Shown here: positions 1-6,575 of the stretch, piece after piece
Layout of the letters: the number at the start of each line of letters is the position of its first letter
Position numbering within the stretch: position 1 is the first letter of the stretch
Source of the DNA: an uncultured Ruminococcus sp.
GTDB lineage: Bacteria; Bacillota; Clostridia; Oscillospirales; Ruminococcaceae
Direction of reading: 5' to 3'
Assembly (NCBI GenBank): GCA_946537565.1
Contig: CAMNFW010000011.1
Location: 1 to 17,815, forward strand
DNA length: 17,815 nt
Notes under the pieces: generated by a model
Told to the model about the DNA's origin: nothing
Database searches by the model: none
What the model saw: the letters and a program-made list of their open reading frames with translations, nothing else
Program-made: the position numbers and the translations under genes

Positions 1-1241
1 CTGAGGAGAATACTATCTGGTCTATCAACTCCGCTTACGGCGGAAACGTTCTCCTGGGCAAAAAATGCTTTGCTCTGCGTATCGCTTCTGTTCAGGGTAA
101 GAACGAAGGCTGGATGGCTGAGCATATGCTTATCCTCGGTGTTAAGATGCCCAGCGGCGACATCAAGTACATCACCGCTGCTTTCCCCTCTGCCTGCGGA
201 AAGACCAACCTGGCTATGCTTATTCCTCCTGAGGGATATAAGAAGAACGGCTACGAGGTCTTCACTGTCGGCGATGATATCGCTTGGATGAAGCCCGGCG
301 AGGACGGCAGACTTTATGCTATCAACCCCGAAAACGGCTTCTTCGGTGTTGCTCCCGGTACTAACGAGAAGTCCAACTACAACGCTCTCGCCTGCACAAG
401 AAAAGGCGCTATCTTTACAAACGTCGCTCTCGATAACTCCAACAATACTCCCTGGTGGGAGAAGCTCACCAAGAATCCTCCCGTTGATGCTACTGAGTGG
501 ACAGGCCTCAAGGTAAACGGTGAAGAGTGGACTGCTGAAGGCAAGAAGCTTGCTCACCCCAACTCAAGATTTACTGCTCCTGCTGAGAACTGCCCCTGCA
601 TCTCACCTGAGTTCAATAACCCCAAGGGCGTTCCGGTTTCCGCTATCATCTTCGGCGGAAGAAGAGCTACTACAACTCCTCTGGTATATCAGTCCTTCGA
701 CTGGACACACGGTACTTACATGGGTTCAGCTGTTTCTTCTGAGACAACTGCTGCTGCTACAGGTGCTGTAGGTGTTCTCCGTCACGATCCTATGGCTATG
801 AAGCCTTTCATCGGCTACAATGTTGGTGACTACTGGGCTCATTGGCTGGAAATGGGCAATATCCTCGGTGACAAGGCTCCTAAGATCTTCAACGTTAACT
901 GGTTCAGAACCGATGATGACGGCAACTTCATGTGGCCTGGCTTCGGCGATAACATGAGAGTTCTCGACTGGATCATCAAGAGAGTTTCCGGTGAGGTTGA
1001 TGCTGAGGAAACTGCTATCGGTTACATCCCCAAGAAGGAAGATATCAACCTCGAAGGCATCGAAGATGAAGTTACTCCTGAGATCATGGATAAGCTCCTT
1101 GCTGTTGATAAGGATCTGTGGACTAAGGAGATCGCTGAGATGAGAAGATATTACAACGATGATATCGCTGCTAAGGGCGGAAAGATCCCTGCTGAGCTTT
1201 ACGCTGTTCTCGACAAGATCGAAGCTAACCTCAATAAGTAA
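1..1241 (+). CDS. pckG: Phosphoenolpyruvate carboxykinase (GTP), 5'-truncated by the window
   Basis: Interconverts oxaloacetate and PEP plus CO2 using GTP/GDP; cytosolic. The frame is open from base 3, so the N-terminal third lies outside the window and 412 residues remain (the family is usually about 600). Seen: the P-loop ACGKTN typical of GTP-type enzymes (bases 192-209), the segment GVPVSAIIFGGRR, a conserved HGTYMGSAVSSE stretch, and the C-terminal NWFRTDDDG...WPGFGDN signature that separates the GTP family from the ATP family. An ATG at 114 is internal, because conserved PEPCK sequence continues upstream of it. Codon use is strongly biased (AAG, CTC, GCT, GGC), as in highly expressed genes. 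In succinate-forming ruminococci this enzyme is known to run towards carboxylation; that direction here is inference. A terminator follows at 1260. Confidence 0.96.
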   Translation, partial: EENTIWSINSAYGGNVLLGKKCFALRIASVQGKNEGWMAEHMLILGVKMPSGDIKYITAAFPSACGKTNLAMLIPPEGYKKNGYEVFTVGDDIAWMKPGEDGRLYAINPENGFFGVAPGTNEKSNYNALACTRKGAIFTNVALDNSNNTPWWEKLTKNPPVDATEWTGLKVNGEEWTAEGKKLAHPNSRFTAPAENCPCISPEFNNPKGVPVSAIIFGGRRATTTPLVYQSFDWTHGTYMGSAVSSETTAAATGAVGVLRHDPMAMKPFIGYNVGDYWAHWLEMGNILGDKAPKIFNVNWFRTDDDGNFMWPGFGDNMRVLDWIIKRVSGEVDAEETAIGYIPKKEDINLEGIEDEVTPEIMDKLLAVDKDLWTKEIAEMRRYYNDDIAAKGGKIPAELYAVLDKIEANLNK

Positions 1242-1259
1242 TCTCATAAAAATAATTCT

Positions 1260-1294
1260 GCGGACTGTCGTTTATGGCAGTCCGCTGTTTTTTT
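1260..1294 (+). terminator. Rho-independent terminator of pckG
   Basis: A 10-bp stem GCGGACTGTC / GGCAGTCCGC (one G-U pair) with a 6-nt loop is followed by TGTTTTTTT. It begins 18 bases after the pckG stop codon and reads in the plus direction. Confidence 0.92.
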
Positions 1295-1339
1295 ATTCAG
1301 GCTTTGATTCTTAAAAAACCGTCAGCTGTATGTTAGCAT

Positions 1340-1368
1340 AAAAAATTGCCCCTGAGCGCTCAGGGGCA
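1340..1368 (-). terminator. Terminator of the CPBP protein gene
   Basis: A perfect 22-base palindrome, TGCCCCTGAG/CGCTCAGGGGCA, lies at 1347-1368. Read on the minus strand it is followed by ATTTTTTA, making a strong terminator downstream of the minus-strand gene that stops at 1406. The plus side also has a T-rich tail (TTGTATTTTATTT), so it could back up pckG termination. Confidence 0.85.
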
Positions 1369-1405
1369 TTGTATTTTATTTATAGTAAGTTAAATCATAA
1401 TTTAT

Positions 1406-2161
1406 TCAACTAAATATTTTCTTTTTACTGTTTATTTTAGTTATAGCATAAGAAAACAATACTAAAATTATTGCTGCGGTTACATTCCCCCATATATTAC
1501 CATTGACGATATAGACGCCGGATAAAGAGTTTGTAATACAATGGAACAATACACACAACCACACACTGTCAGTATTCTTTCTTATATTTGCCAAAGCGAA
1601 GCTCAGTCCAAGAACATTAAGTCCGAATGCCAGATAATCCTGACCATATTGAGCTACTCCTTTTATAAAAAACAAAGGCATATGCCAAAGCCACCAAACA
1701 ACGCTGACTATTATAGTTGATAAGATAAAACTGCACTTTTTCTCTAATTCCGGTTGAAGTATATACCGCCAGCCTGCTTCTTCCAGTCCACCTGCAAATA
1801 TCATCATAGGAATCATAACTATGACAGCAAAGAGCGGTGCGCCGCTTTCGTAGCCTGAAATCAGACATTGCGGCAAAAAGAACAGTATTACTAAAACTAA
1901 GACTAATGAATAAGAAAAAATATTATGTTTAAAATCAAAAATATTTTTTAACCATTCTTTAAGACCTGAAACTTCTTTGTTTTTCTTTAATGCTATAAAA
2001 GAAGCGATAGTAGGAGACCACCCACCTAACAGATATGGTATATATAACAGGTAGTTTTTATCTAATGAAACTCCATTCAGACTGCATATCACACAGACTC
2101 CCCAACAAAACAACATTATTGCAAAAGTATATAACAAATAATCTTTACTCAGTTTGCTCAT
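1406..2161 (-). CDS. CPBP-family intramembrane glutamic endopeptidase-like protein (CAAX/bacteriocin-processing type)
   Basis: A 251-residue polytopic membrane protein with the Abi/CPBP signatures in order: EEAGWR at residues 127-132 (motif 1, EExxxR), WWLWHMPLFF at 156-165 (motif 2), an asparagine-containing helix near 180-192 (motif 3), and LFHCITNSL around H207 (motif 4). The predicted active-site Glu and His residues are therefore present. Hydrophobic segments lie near 8-28, 37-56, 83-102, 108-125, 146-166, 175-193, 198-216 and 221-241. Family members include Rce1-like proteases and bacteriocin self-immunity or maturation proteins; the substrate here is unknown. The ATG at 2161 has GAGG six bases upstream. 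The gene is visibly richer in A+T than pckG or aspartate kinase, and lies downstream of an XRE regulator on the same strand, which suggests an accessory unit. Confidence 0.88.
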   Translation of the reverse strand: MSKLSKDYLLYTFAIMLFCWGVCVICSLNGVSLDKNYLLYIPYLLGGWSPTIASFIALKKNKEVSGLKEWLKNIFDFKHNIFSYSLVLVLVILFFLPQCLISGYESGAPLFAVIVMIPMMIFAGGLEEAGWRYILQPELEKKCSFILSTIIVSVVWWLWHMPLFFIKGVAQYGQDYLAFGLNVLGLSFALANIRKNTDSVWLCVLFHCITNSLSGVYIVNGNIWGNVTAAIILVLFSYAITKINSKKKIFS

Positions 2162-2248
2162 TTTTAACCTCTAAATTCCGATTTTTCTAAGGCAACACCG
2201 CTGCTTTGAATTTTTACAGCTTGCTTCTGATGATCTTGCTTCTTATAC

Positions 2249-2277
2249 TGGACAGCAGAGAAAAAATGTGGTATAAT
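2249..2277 (+). promoter_or_regulatory. Sigma-A-like promoter directed antisense into the XRE gene
   Basis: TGGACA (2249-2254), a 17-base spacer and TATAAT (2272-2277) form a good sigma-A match on the plus strand. No plus-strand gene follows: transcription would enter the 3' end of the minus-strand XRE gene. It may drive an antisense RNA, be the remnant of a lost gene, or be fortuitous. Confidence 0.4.
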
Positions 2278-2297
2278 ATCCTTGCTGCGTGAAACTA

Positions 2298-3032
2298 TCA
2301 GTATCCACGGTTGGCATTGCTGCCGCCGCTGTGATATTTTGCTCTTGTACGGGCGATGCTCTCCTCGCTGCGTTTTATGAGATTCAGCAGAGATGATGAA
2401 TACTGAGCGTAATCCTTTTGCAGGGTAGAAGTAGTGATATAAAGGGTGTCAAAATTGTCAACGCAATCATTGCCATCAAGGGGGATACCGCTGGAAGCAG
2501 CTTTGATATCAGCTTCACTCATGGAAATAATAGCGTTTGCACTGTCGTTGGCGATAACCTTTGGAATACGGAAAAGCTTCTGGTCATTGTGTGGGTTTGC
2601 GTTGTAGACTATCCTGAACAGCTTATATACCGACAGCATAAGATACGACGAAACTTCTTTTATAAGCGTTATGCTGTTGGCTTTCTGGGCAAGGCTGAAC
2701 AGAAGGCTTATGGAATTGTTGATTATCCTTCTGTTGAAATTTATTATCTCAGGAGAAGGCATTTTCAGGTTGTTATTTCCGTCATCATCGGGAATATCCT
2801 CGATAGTAATGGTTTTACCTTCCGGTTCAGGTGTACGTCCCAGGAGATAATCGCAGGATACATTATAATAGTCAGCGATCTTCACAAGAAAATTCAGACC
2901 GCATTCTCTTATGCCTTTCTCATAGTGTGACAAAAGTGCCTGGGAGATGCCAAGATCGGAAGCAGCCTGTTTCTGGCTGATATGACGTTCTTTTCTCTGG
3001 AGAGTTATAATGCGTGCGAAATCTGAATTCAT
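2298..3032 (-). CDS. XRE-family transcriptional regulator with unassigned C-terminal region
   Basis: A 244-residue protein with an N-terminal HTH_3 DNA-binding domain at about residues 8-64: LQRKERHISQKQAASDLGIS followed by the recognition helix QALLSHYEKG and the usual ADYYNVSCDYLLGR ending. After an acidic linker (about 66-88) comes a region of roughly 150 residues, mostly helical in appearance, that I do not recognise; it could bind a ligand or mediate oligomerisation. The ATG at 3032 is preceded by AGGAGG eight bases upstream. The promoter (3116-3144) carries an inverted repeat in its spacer, so negative autoregulation is likely. The neighbours are a CPBP protein gene downstream and, divergently, a phosphatase-permease operon, either of which it may control. 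Confidence 0.9.
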   Translation of the reverse strand: MNSDFARIITLQRKERHISQKQAASDLGISQALLSHYEKGIRECGLNFLVKIADYYNVSCDYLLGRTPEPEGKTITIEDIPDDDGNNNLKMPSPEIINFNRRIINNSISLLFSLAQKANSITLIKEVSSYLMLSVYKLFRIVYNANPHNDQKLFRIPKVIANDSANAIISMSEADIKAASSGIPLDGNDCVDNFDTLYITTSTLQKDYAQYSSSLLNLIKRSEESIARTRAKYHSGGSNANRGY

Positions 3033-3115
3033 GGGAATATCCTCCTGTCAGGAAATATATTTTGAATTGCAGTGCAGATTACACTGCCAATAAAGTACAA
3101 ATAGAACACAATAAT

Positions 3116-3144
3116 ATTATAATACAAATTGTATAATATGTAAA
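3116..3144 (-). promoter_or_regulatory. Promoter of the XRE gene with a putative operator in its spacer
   Basis: On the minus strand TTTACA (3144-3139), exactly 17 bases and TATAAT (3121-3116) form a near-consensus sigma-A promoter. The spacer contains the perfect inverted repeat ATACAA-A-TTGTAT at 3122-3134. A repressor bound there would block RNA polymerase. A plus-strand TATAAT at 3132-3137, pointing to the phosphatase gene, overlaps the repeat but lacks a good -35. Confidence 0.65.
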
Positions 3145-3154
3145 TATGCGAAAT

Positions 3155-3179
3155 GTGAAAATTTTTTGAATTTTTTCAC
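3155..3179. repeat. A/T-rich inverted repeat in the divergent intergenic region
   Basis: GTGAAAA (3155-3161) and TTTTCAC (3173-3179) form a 7-bp inverted repeat with an 11-base A/T-rich centre. A second, perfect palindrome, TTTGTACAAA, lies at 3195-3204. Both sit between the XRE promoter and the phosphatase start and could be protein-binding sites or leader RNA structure. No function is shown. Confidence 0.4.
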
Positions 3180-3272
3180 GCGGTTTTGTAAACATTTGTA
3201 CAAACACAAAATAAGCGCCCACTTTTTTATGCAAAATAACAATAATTATCGCATTGACCGAAAGGAGTTTTT

Positions 3273-3917
3273 ATGAAAGGTTATAGGATAAGCGTTCTCC
3301 GTCATGGTATGACTGAGGCAAATGAAAAGGGAATTTACATCGGCAGCACCGATCTTCCCTTAAGCGGAAAGGGCGCAGCTGAGCTGGCTGCAAAAATGGA
3401 CGAGTTTGATTACCCGTCTGTCCACAGAGTTTACACCTCACCGCTGCTCAGGTGCAGGGAAAGCGCAGAGATACTCTTCCCGGAAACTGAACTGGTACCG
3501 GTAGACGATCTCCGTGAAATTGATCTTGGCGAATTTGAAAACAAAAGCTATGAGCAGCTCCTGGGCCGTGAGGACTACAAGCGCTGGCTCAAAGGCGGAA
3601 AAGATGCCCGTCCGCCTAAGGGTGAAAGTCTGGAGGAAATGACCGCAAGAACCTACAAGGCTCTTCACGCTGTTATAATGGATATGATGGAAAGCGGACT
3701 TACCCGTGCTGCAATGATAACTCATGCAGGTATAATTTCAAATATGCTTTCATGCTTTGGACTTCCGAAGTATGACCCTAAATATCTGAACGCAGCACCC
3801 GGTGAGGGCTTTGACATAATCGTAACAGCTCAGATGTGGCTGAATTCACAGGCTTTTGAGATCCTCGGCTACTGTCCTTATGAGCGCATTCCCGACGATG
3901 AGGACGAGCTTTACTGA
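3273..3917 (+). CDS. Histidine phosphatase superfamily protein (phosphoglycerate mutase/CobC-like)
   Basis: A 214-residue cytosolic phosphatase of the RHG family. The phospho-accepting His is H11 in LRHGMTEAN (RHG at 10-12). R60 in TSPLLRCRESA, the acidic region REIDLGEFE (82-88, containing the likely proton donor) and H151 in MITHAG complete the catalytic set. The overall pattern is close to alpha-ribazole phosphatase (CobC) and GpmB-like enzymes, but no cobalamin genes are nearby, so the substrate is open; phosphosugars or other small phosphoesters are equally possible. The ATG at 3273 has AAAGGAG just upstream. The TGA stop shares its A with the ATG of the following permease gene (TGATG), implying translational coupling. 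Confidence 0.9.
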   Translation: MKGYRISVLRHGMTEANEKGIYIGSTDLPLSGKGAAELAAKMDEFDYPSVHRVYTSPLLRCRESAEILFPETELVPVDDLREIDLGEFENKSYEQLLGREDYKRWLKGGKDARPPKGESLEEMTARTYKALHAVIMDMMESGLTRAAMITHAGIISNMLSCFGLPKYDPKYLNAAPGEGFDIIVTAQMWLNSQAFEILGYCPYERIPDDEDELY

Positions 3918-4870
3918 TGTTTCTGGATAATCTTATATTCAGTCTGAATGCCACGGTGCCGATATTTCTGATGATGGTCTTTGGCTGGGCGATGCAGAGG
4001 ATCGGTCTGCTGGACGATCACACCACCTCAAACCTAAATAAATTCACCTTCAAAACCACCCTCCCGGCTCTGCTTTTCATGGATCTGTCAAAAGCTGACC
4101 TCAGCGAAGTCTGGGACACGGGATTTGTGGTATTCTGCATTGTCGTTACATTGATATGCGTGGGGATAGCAGGCTGTTTTTCGCTGCTTCATAAAGATAA
4201 ACCGGAGCGGGGCGAGATCATTCAGGCTGCATACCGCAGCAGTGCAGCAGTTTTAGGTATAGCTTTCGTAAAAAATATTTACGGCGAAGCTTCAATGGCT
4301 GCACTTATGATAATCGGCACAGTCCCGATGTATAACATCATTGCGGTCACGGTGCTGTCCCTGACCTCACCGGATTCACAGGACATCAAAGGCAGGGAGC
4401 TTGTTCTCAGCACCCTTAAAGGTATTGCAACAAATCCCATAATACTGGGAATTATCGCCGGAATTCTCTGGTCGCTGCTGAAAATTCCTCAGCCAGTCAT
4501 ACTTGAAAGATCAGTTTCATATCTTGGAAATATGGCAACTCCGCTGTCTCTTATCGCACTGGGCGCTTCCTTCAAAGCCAGCGATGCAAAGGATAAACTT
4601 AAAATAACTTTAGGCATCGTGTTCATGAAGCTGGTATTTTTTTGTGCATTATTTCTACCGCTGGCAGTACATTTTGGTTTCAGGGGCGAGAAGCTCATTG
4701 CTATACTCGTTATGCTGGGCAGTGCAACCACCGGCAGCTGTTTTGTAATGGCAAAGAATTTCAGCCACAAAGGCACGATCACCGCCTTTGCTGTTATGCT
4801 GACGACCCTTTGCAGCGCACTTACCCTTACCGCCTGGCTGTTTATCCTTAAAACACTAAGCTATATTTGA
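3917..4870 (+). CDS. AEC-family permease (auxin efflux carrier / Mem_trans)
   Basis: A 317-residue integral membrane protein with about ten hydrophobic segments arranged in two halves, joined by a hydrophilic stretch near residues 153-165. Family features seen: an N-terminal helix ending FGWAMQRIGLLDD, then NKFTFKTTLPALLFMDLSKAD, and in the second half LGNMATPLSLIALGASF and a glycine/serine-rich helix near 270-280. AEC proteins move organic anions such as malate or act as uncharacterised effluxers; the substrate cannot be read from sequence. The start overlaps the upstream phosphatase stop by one base and has no separate strong ribosome site, so translation is probably coupled. A terminator follows at 4964. 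Confidence 0.9.
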   Translation: MFLDNLIFSLNATVPIFLMMVFGWAMQRIGLLDDHTTSNLNKFTFKTTLPALLFMDLSKADLSEVWDTGFVVFCIVVTLICVGIAGCFSLLHKDKPERGEIIQAAYRSSAAVLGIAFVKNIYGEASMAALMIIGTVPMYNIIAVTVLSLTSPDSQDIKGRELVLSTLKGIATNPIILGIIAGILWSLLKIPQPVILERSVSYLGNMATPLSLIALGASFKASDAKDKLKITLGIVFMKLVFFCALFLPLAVHFGFRGEKLIAILVMLGSATTGSCFVMAKNFSHKGTITAFAVMLTTLCSALTLTAWLFILKTLSYI

Positions 4871-4891
4871 TCTATGAAAAATTATAGATCA
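4868..4891 (+). repeat. Inverted repeat overlapping the permease stop codon
   Basis: TGATCTAT (4868-4875) and ATAGATCA (4884-4891) are a perfect 8-bp inverted repeat with an 8-base loop. The first arm contains the TGA stop codon. There is no T-run after it, so it is not a standard terminator; it may protect the 3' end of the coding RNA or be a binding site. Confidence 0.5.
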
Positions 4892-4963
4892 ACAGGAATA
4901 TTTTCCCACACCGGTGAATATAATAGAATATAAAACTCTCTGACATATATCTGATTTTCTTCC

Positions 4964-4991
4964 GGAGCTGCACATAGCTCCATTCTTTTTT
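4964..4991 (+). terminator. Terminator of the phosphatase-permease operon
   Basis: GGAGCT / AGCTCC with a 6-base loop is followed by ATTCTTTTTT. The stem is short but perfect, and it lies 93 bases beyond the permease stop. Confidence 0.7.
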
Positions 4992-5072
4992 CTCGAACTG
5001 TCCACCAGTGGCGTACAAGCGTATTTACTGAAAATACAGAAATTAAATTCATAAATTTGGATTTTTTGTCAA

Positions 5073-5101
5073 TTGATTTTAGCGGAAAACAGGCGTATAA
5101 T
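5073..5101 (+). promoter_or_regulatory. Sigma-A promoter of the aspartate kinase gene
   Basis: TTGATT (5073-5078), a 17-base spacer and TATAAT (5096-5101). The predicted leader is only about 37 bases, leaving no room for a lysine riboswitch; control of this gene is more likely by feedback on the enzyme. Confidence 0.8.
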
Positions 5102-5144
5102 GTATATTGTCACAAATGTATCAATTATAAAGGAAGGTTTCACA

Positions 5145-6479
5145 ATGGCTGATAAGGTTGTAAAATTCGGCGGCAGTTCACTGGCAGATGCTGACCAGTT
5201 CAAAAAAGTAGCCGCTATCATAAACTCTGATCCTAAGCGTAAATTCGTCGTTCCCTCTGCTCCCGGAAAACGCTTCTCCAATGACGTAAAGGTCACAGAT
5301 ATGCTCTATAAATGCTGTGAGCTGGCTGGCAGCGGCATCGACTTCACCAACGATCTGGCTGCTATCAAGGAAAGATATAACGGTATAATCTCCGGTCTTG
5401 GCATGGATATGAGCCTCGATGAGGAGTTCAGTATTATCGAAAAGGAGCTTAAGGCTCGGCCGGCTAAGGATTACGCTGCAAGCCGTGGTGAATTCCTCAA
5501 CAGCAAGGTGCTGGCTAAATACCTCGGCTTCAATTTCGTTGATGCTGCTGATGTTATCATCTTCGATACAAAGGGCAATCTCCTTCTGGATGAAACTGTC
5601 TCTGCTGTACGCACAAGAATAAAAGGTCTGGACAACGCTGTTATTCCCGGCTTCTACGGCAGAACCACTGAGGGTATAATCAAAACCTTCTCAAGAGGCG
5701 GTTCAGATGTTACCGGCTCAATTATCGCAAACGCTGTCCGTGCTGAGATATATGAGAACTGGACTGACGTTTCCGGCTTCCTGGTCGCTGACCCAAGAAT
5801 AGTTGAAAATCCTGATGTCATCGAAGTTATCACTTACAGAGAGCTGCGTGAGCTGGCTTATATGGGAGCTTCTGTTCTTCATGAGGATGCTATTTTCCCT
5901 GTTCGTTCCGCTGGTATACCTATTAATATCCGCAACACTAACCGCCCGGAAGATGCCGGCACTATGATCGTTTCCAATGACTACGACTTCAGCCGTGAAA
6001 GCCTCGGTCACACTATCACCGGTATTGCCGGCAAAAAAGGTTTCAGCTCTATCAATATCGAAAAGGCTATGATGAACAACGAAATGGGATTCGGTGTAAA
6101 GGTGCTGAACGTGCTTTACAGAAACGGGCTTTCCTTTGAGCATATGCCTTCCGGAATTGACACTATGAGCATTACTATTGATACTGCAAAGCTTGAACCT
6201 GTCCGTGAAAAAGTCCTGGCTGAGCTGAGAAAAGAAGTCGAGCCGGATAATCTCTATATCGAGGACGGCATCGCTATTCTCGCTGTAGTCGGACGCAGAA
6301 TGAAAAACACAAGAGGTACTGTTGCAAGAGTATTCGCTGCAATGGCTCATGCCCGCATAAATGTAAAGCTTATCGACCAGGGTTCAAGCGAGCTGAATGT
6401 AATTATCGGTGTCAGCGAAAATGACCTGCCGGAAGCTATCCGCAGAATATACGATATGTTTATTAACTCTGAGAAATAA
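5145..6479 (+). CDS. lysC: Aspartate kinase (monofunctional, two ACT domains)
   Basis: Phosphorylates L-aspartate to 4-phospho-L-aspartate, the first step towards lysine, threonine, methionine and diaminopimelate; cytosolic. 444 residues. The amino-acid-kinase domain starts with VVKFGGSSLAD (catalytic K7) and contains SRGGSDVTGS, a WTDVSGF loop and MGASVLHEDAIFPV. Two ACT regions follow: about 305-370 (HTITGIAGKKGFSSINIE) and about 375-440 (AILAVVGRRM...ARINVKLIDQGSSE), indicating allosteric control by pathway amino acids. The start is the ATG at 5145, with AAGGAAGG seven bases upstream; an in-frame TTG at 5073 lies inside the promoter and is rejected. No homoserine dehydrogenase domain is fused. 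The gene converges on asnB, which also draws on aspartate. The symbol is by function; which paralogue it is cannot be told. Confidence 0.94.
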   Translation: MADKVVKFGGSSLADADQFKKVAAIINSDPKRKFVVPSAPGKRFSNDVKVTDMLYKCCELAGSGIDFTNDLAAIKERYNGIISGLGMDMSLDEEFSIIEKELKARPAKDYAASRGEFLNSKVLAKYLGFNFVDAADVIIFDTKGNLLLDETVSAVRTRIKGLDNAVIPGFYGRTTEGIIKTFSRGGSDVTGSIIANAVRAEIYENWTDVSGFLVADPRIVENPDVIEVITYRELRELAYMGASVLHEDAIFPVRSAGIPINIRNTNRPEDAGTMIVSNDYDFSRESLGHTITGIAGKKGFSSINIEKAMMNNEMGFGVKVLNVLYRNGLSFEHMPSGIDTMSITIDTAKLEPVREKVLAELRKEVEPDNLYIEDGIAILAVVGRRMKNTRGTVARVFAAMAHARINVKLIDQGSSELNVIIGVSENDLPEAIRRIYDMFINSEK

Positions 6480-6540
6480 ACATTTGACGGAAAATTCAAA
6501 CCTGATGATCTCAGCTTCGTGGAAGTAATATATGAATGAT

Positions 6541-6573
6541 AAAAGGTATCGTCAAAGCGGCGATACCTTTTTT
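6541..6573. terminator. Bidirectional terminator between aspartate kinase and asnB
   Basis: A perfect 10-bp stem AAAGGTATCG / CGATACCTTT (6542-6551 and 6561-6570) with a 9-base loop. It runs into TTTTTTA on the plus strand and TTTTAT on the minus strand, serving both convergent genes. Confidence 0.92.
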
Positions 6574-6575
6574 AG

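Noticed and set aside
726..1247. Minus-strand open frame of 173 codons opposite pckG
   Set aside because: Antisense to conserved PEPCK sequence, made by codon bias; it has no ribosome site and runs across the pckG stop.
2418..2930. Plus-strand open frame of 170 codons opposite the XRE gene, downstream of the antisense-facing promoter
   Set aside because: Tempting because of the promoter at 2249, but the translation has no recognisable motif, and the minus-strand frame encodes a clear HTH domain with a good ribosome site.
3033..3272. Attachment site or mobile element border in the A/T-rich gap
   Set aside because: No direct repeats, integrase or transposase are nearby; the palindromes fit regulator sites better.
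5102..5144. Lysine riboswitch ahead of aspartate kinase
   Set aside because: The promoter at 5073-5101 leaves a leader of about 37 bases, far too short for an L-box aptamer, and none of its elements is seen.
5718..6350. Minus-strand open frame of 210 codons opposite aspartate kinase
   Set aside because: Wholly antisense to conserved kinase and ACT sequence; no start signal.
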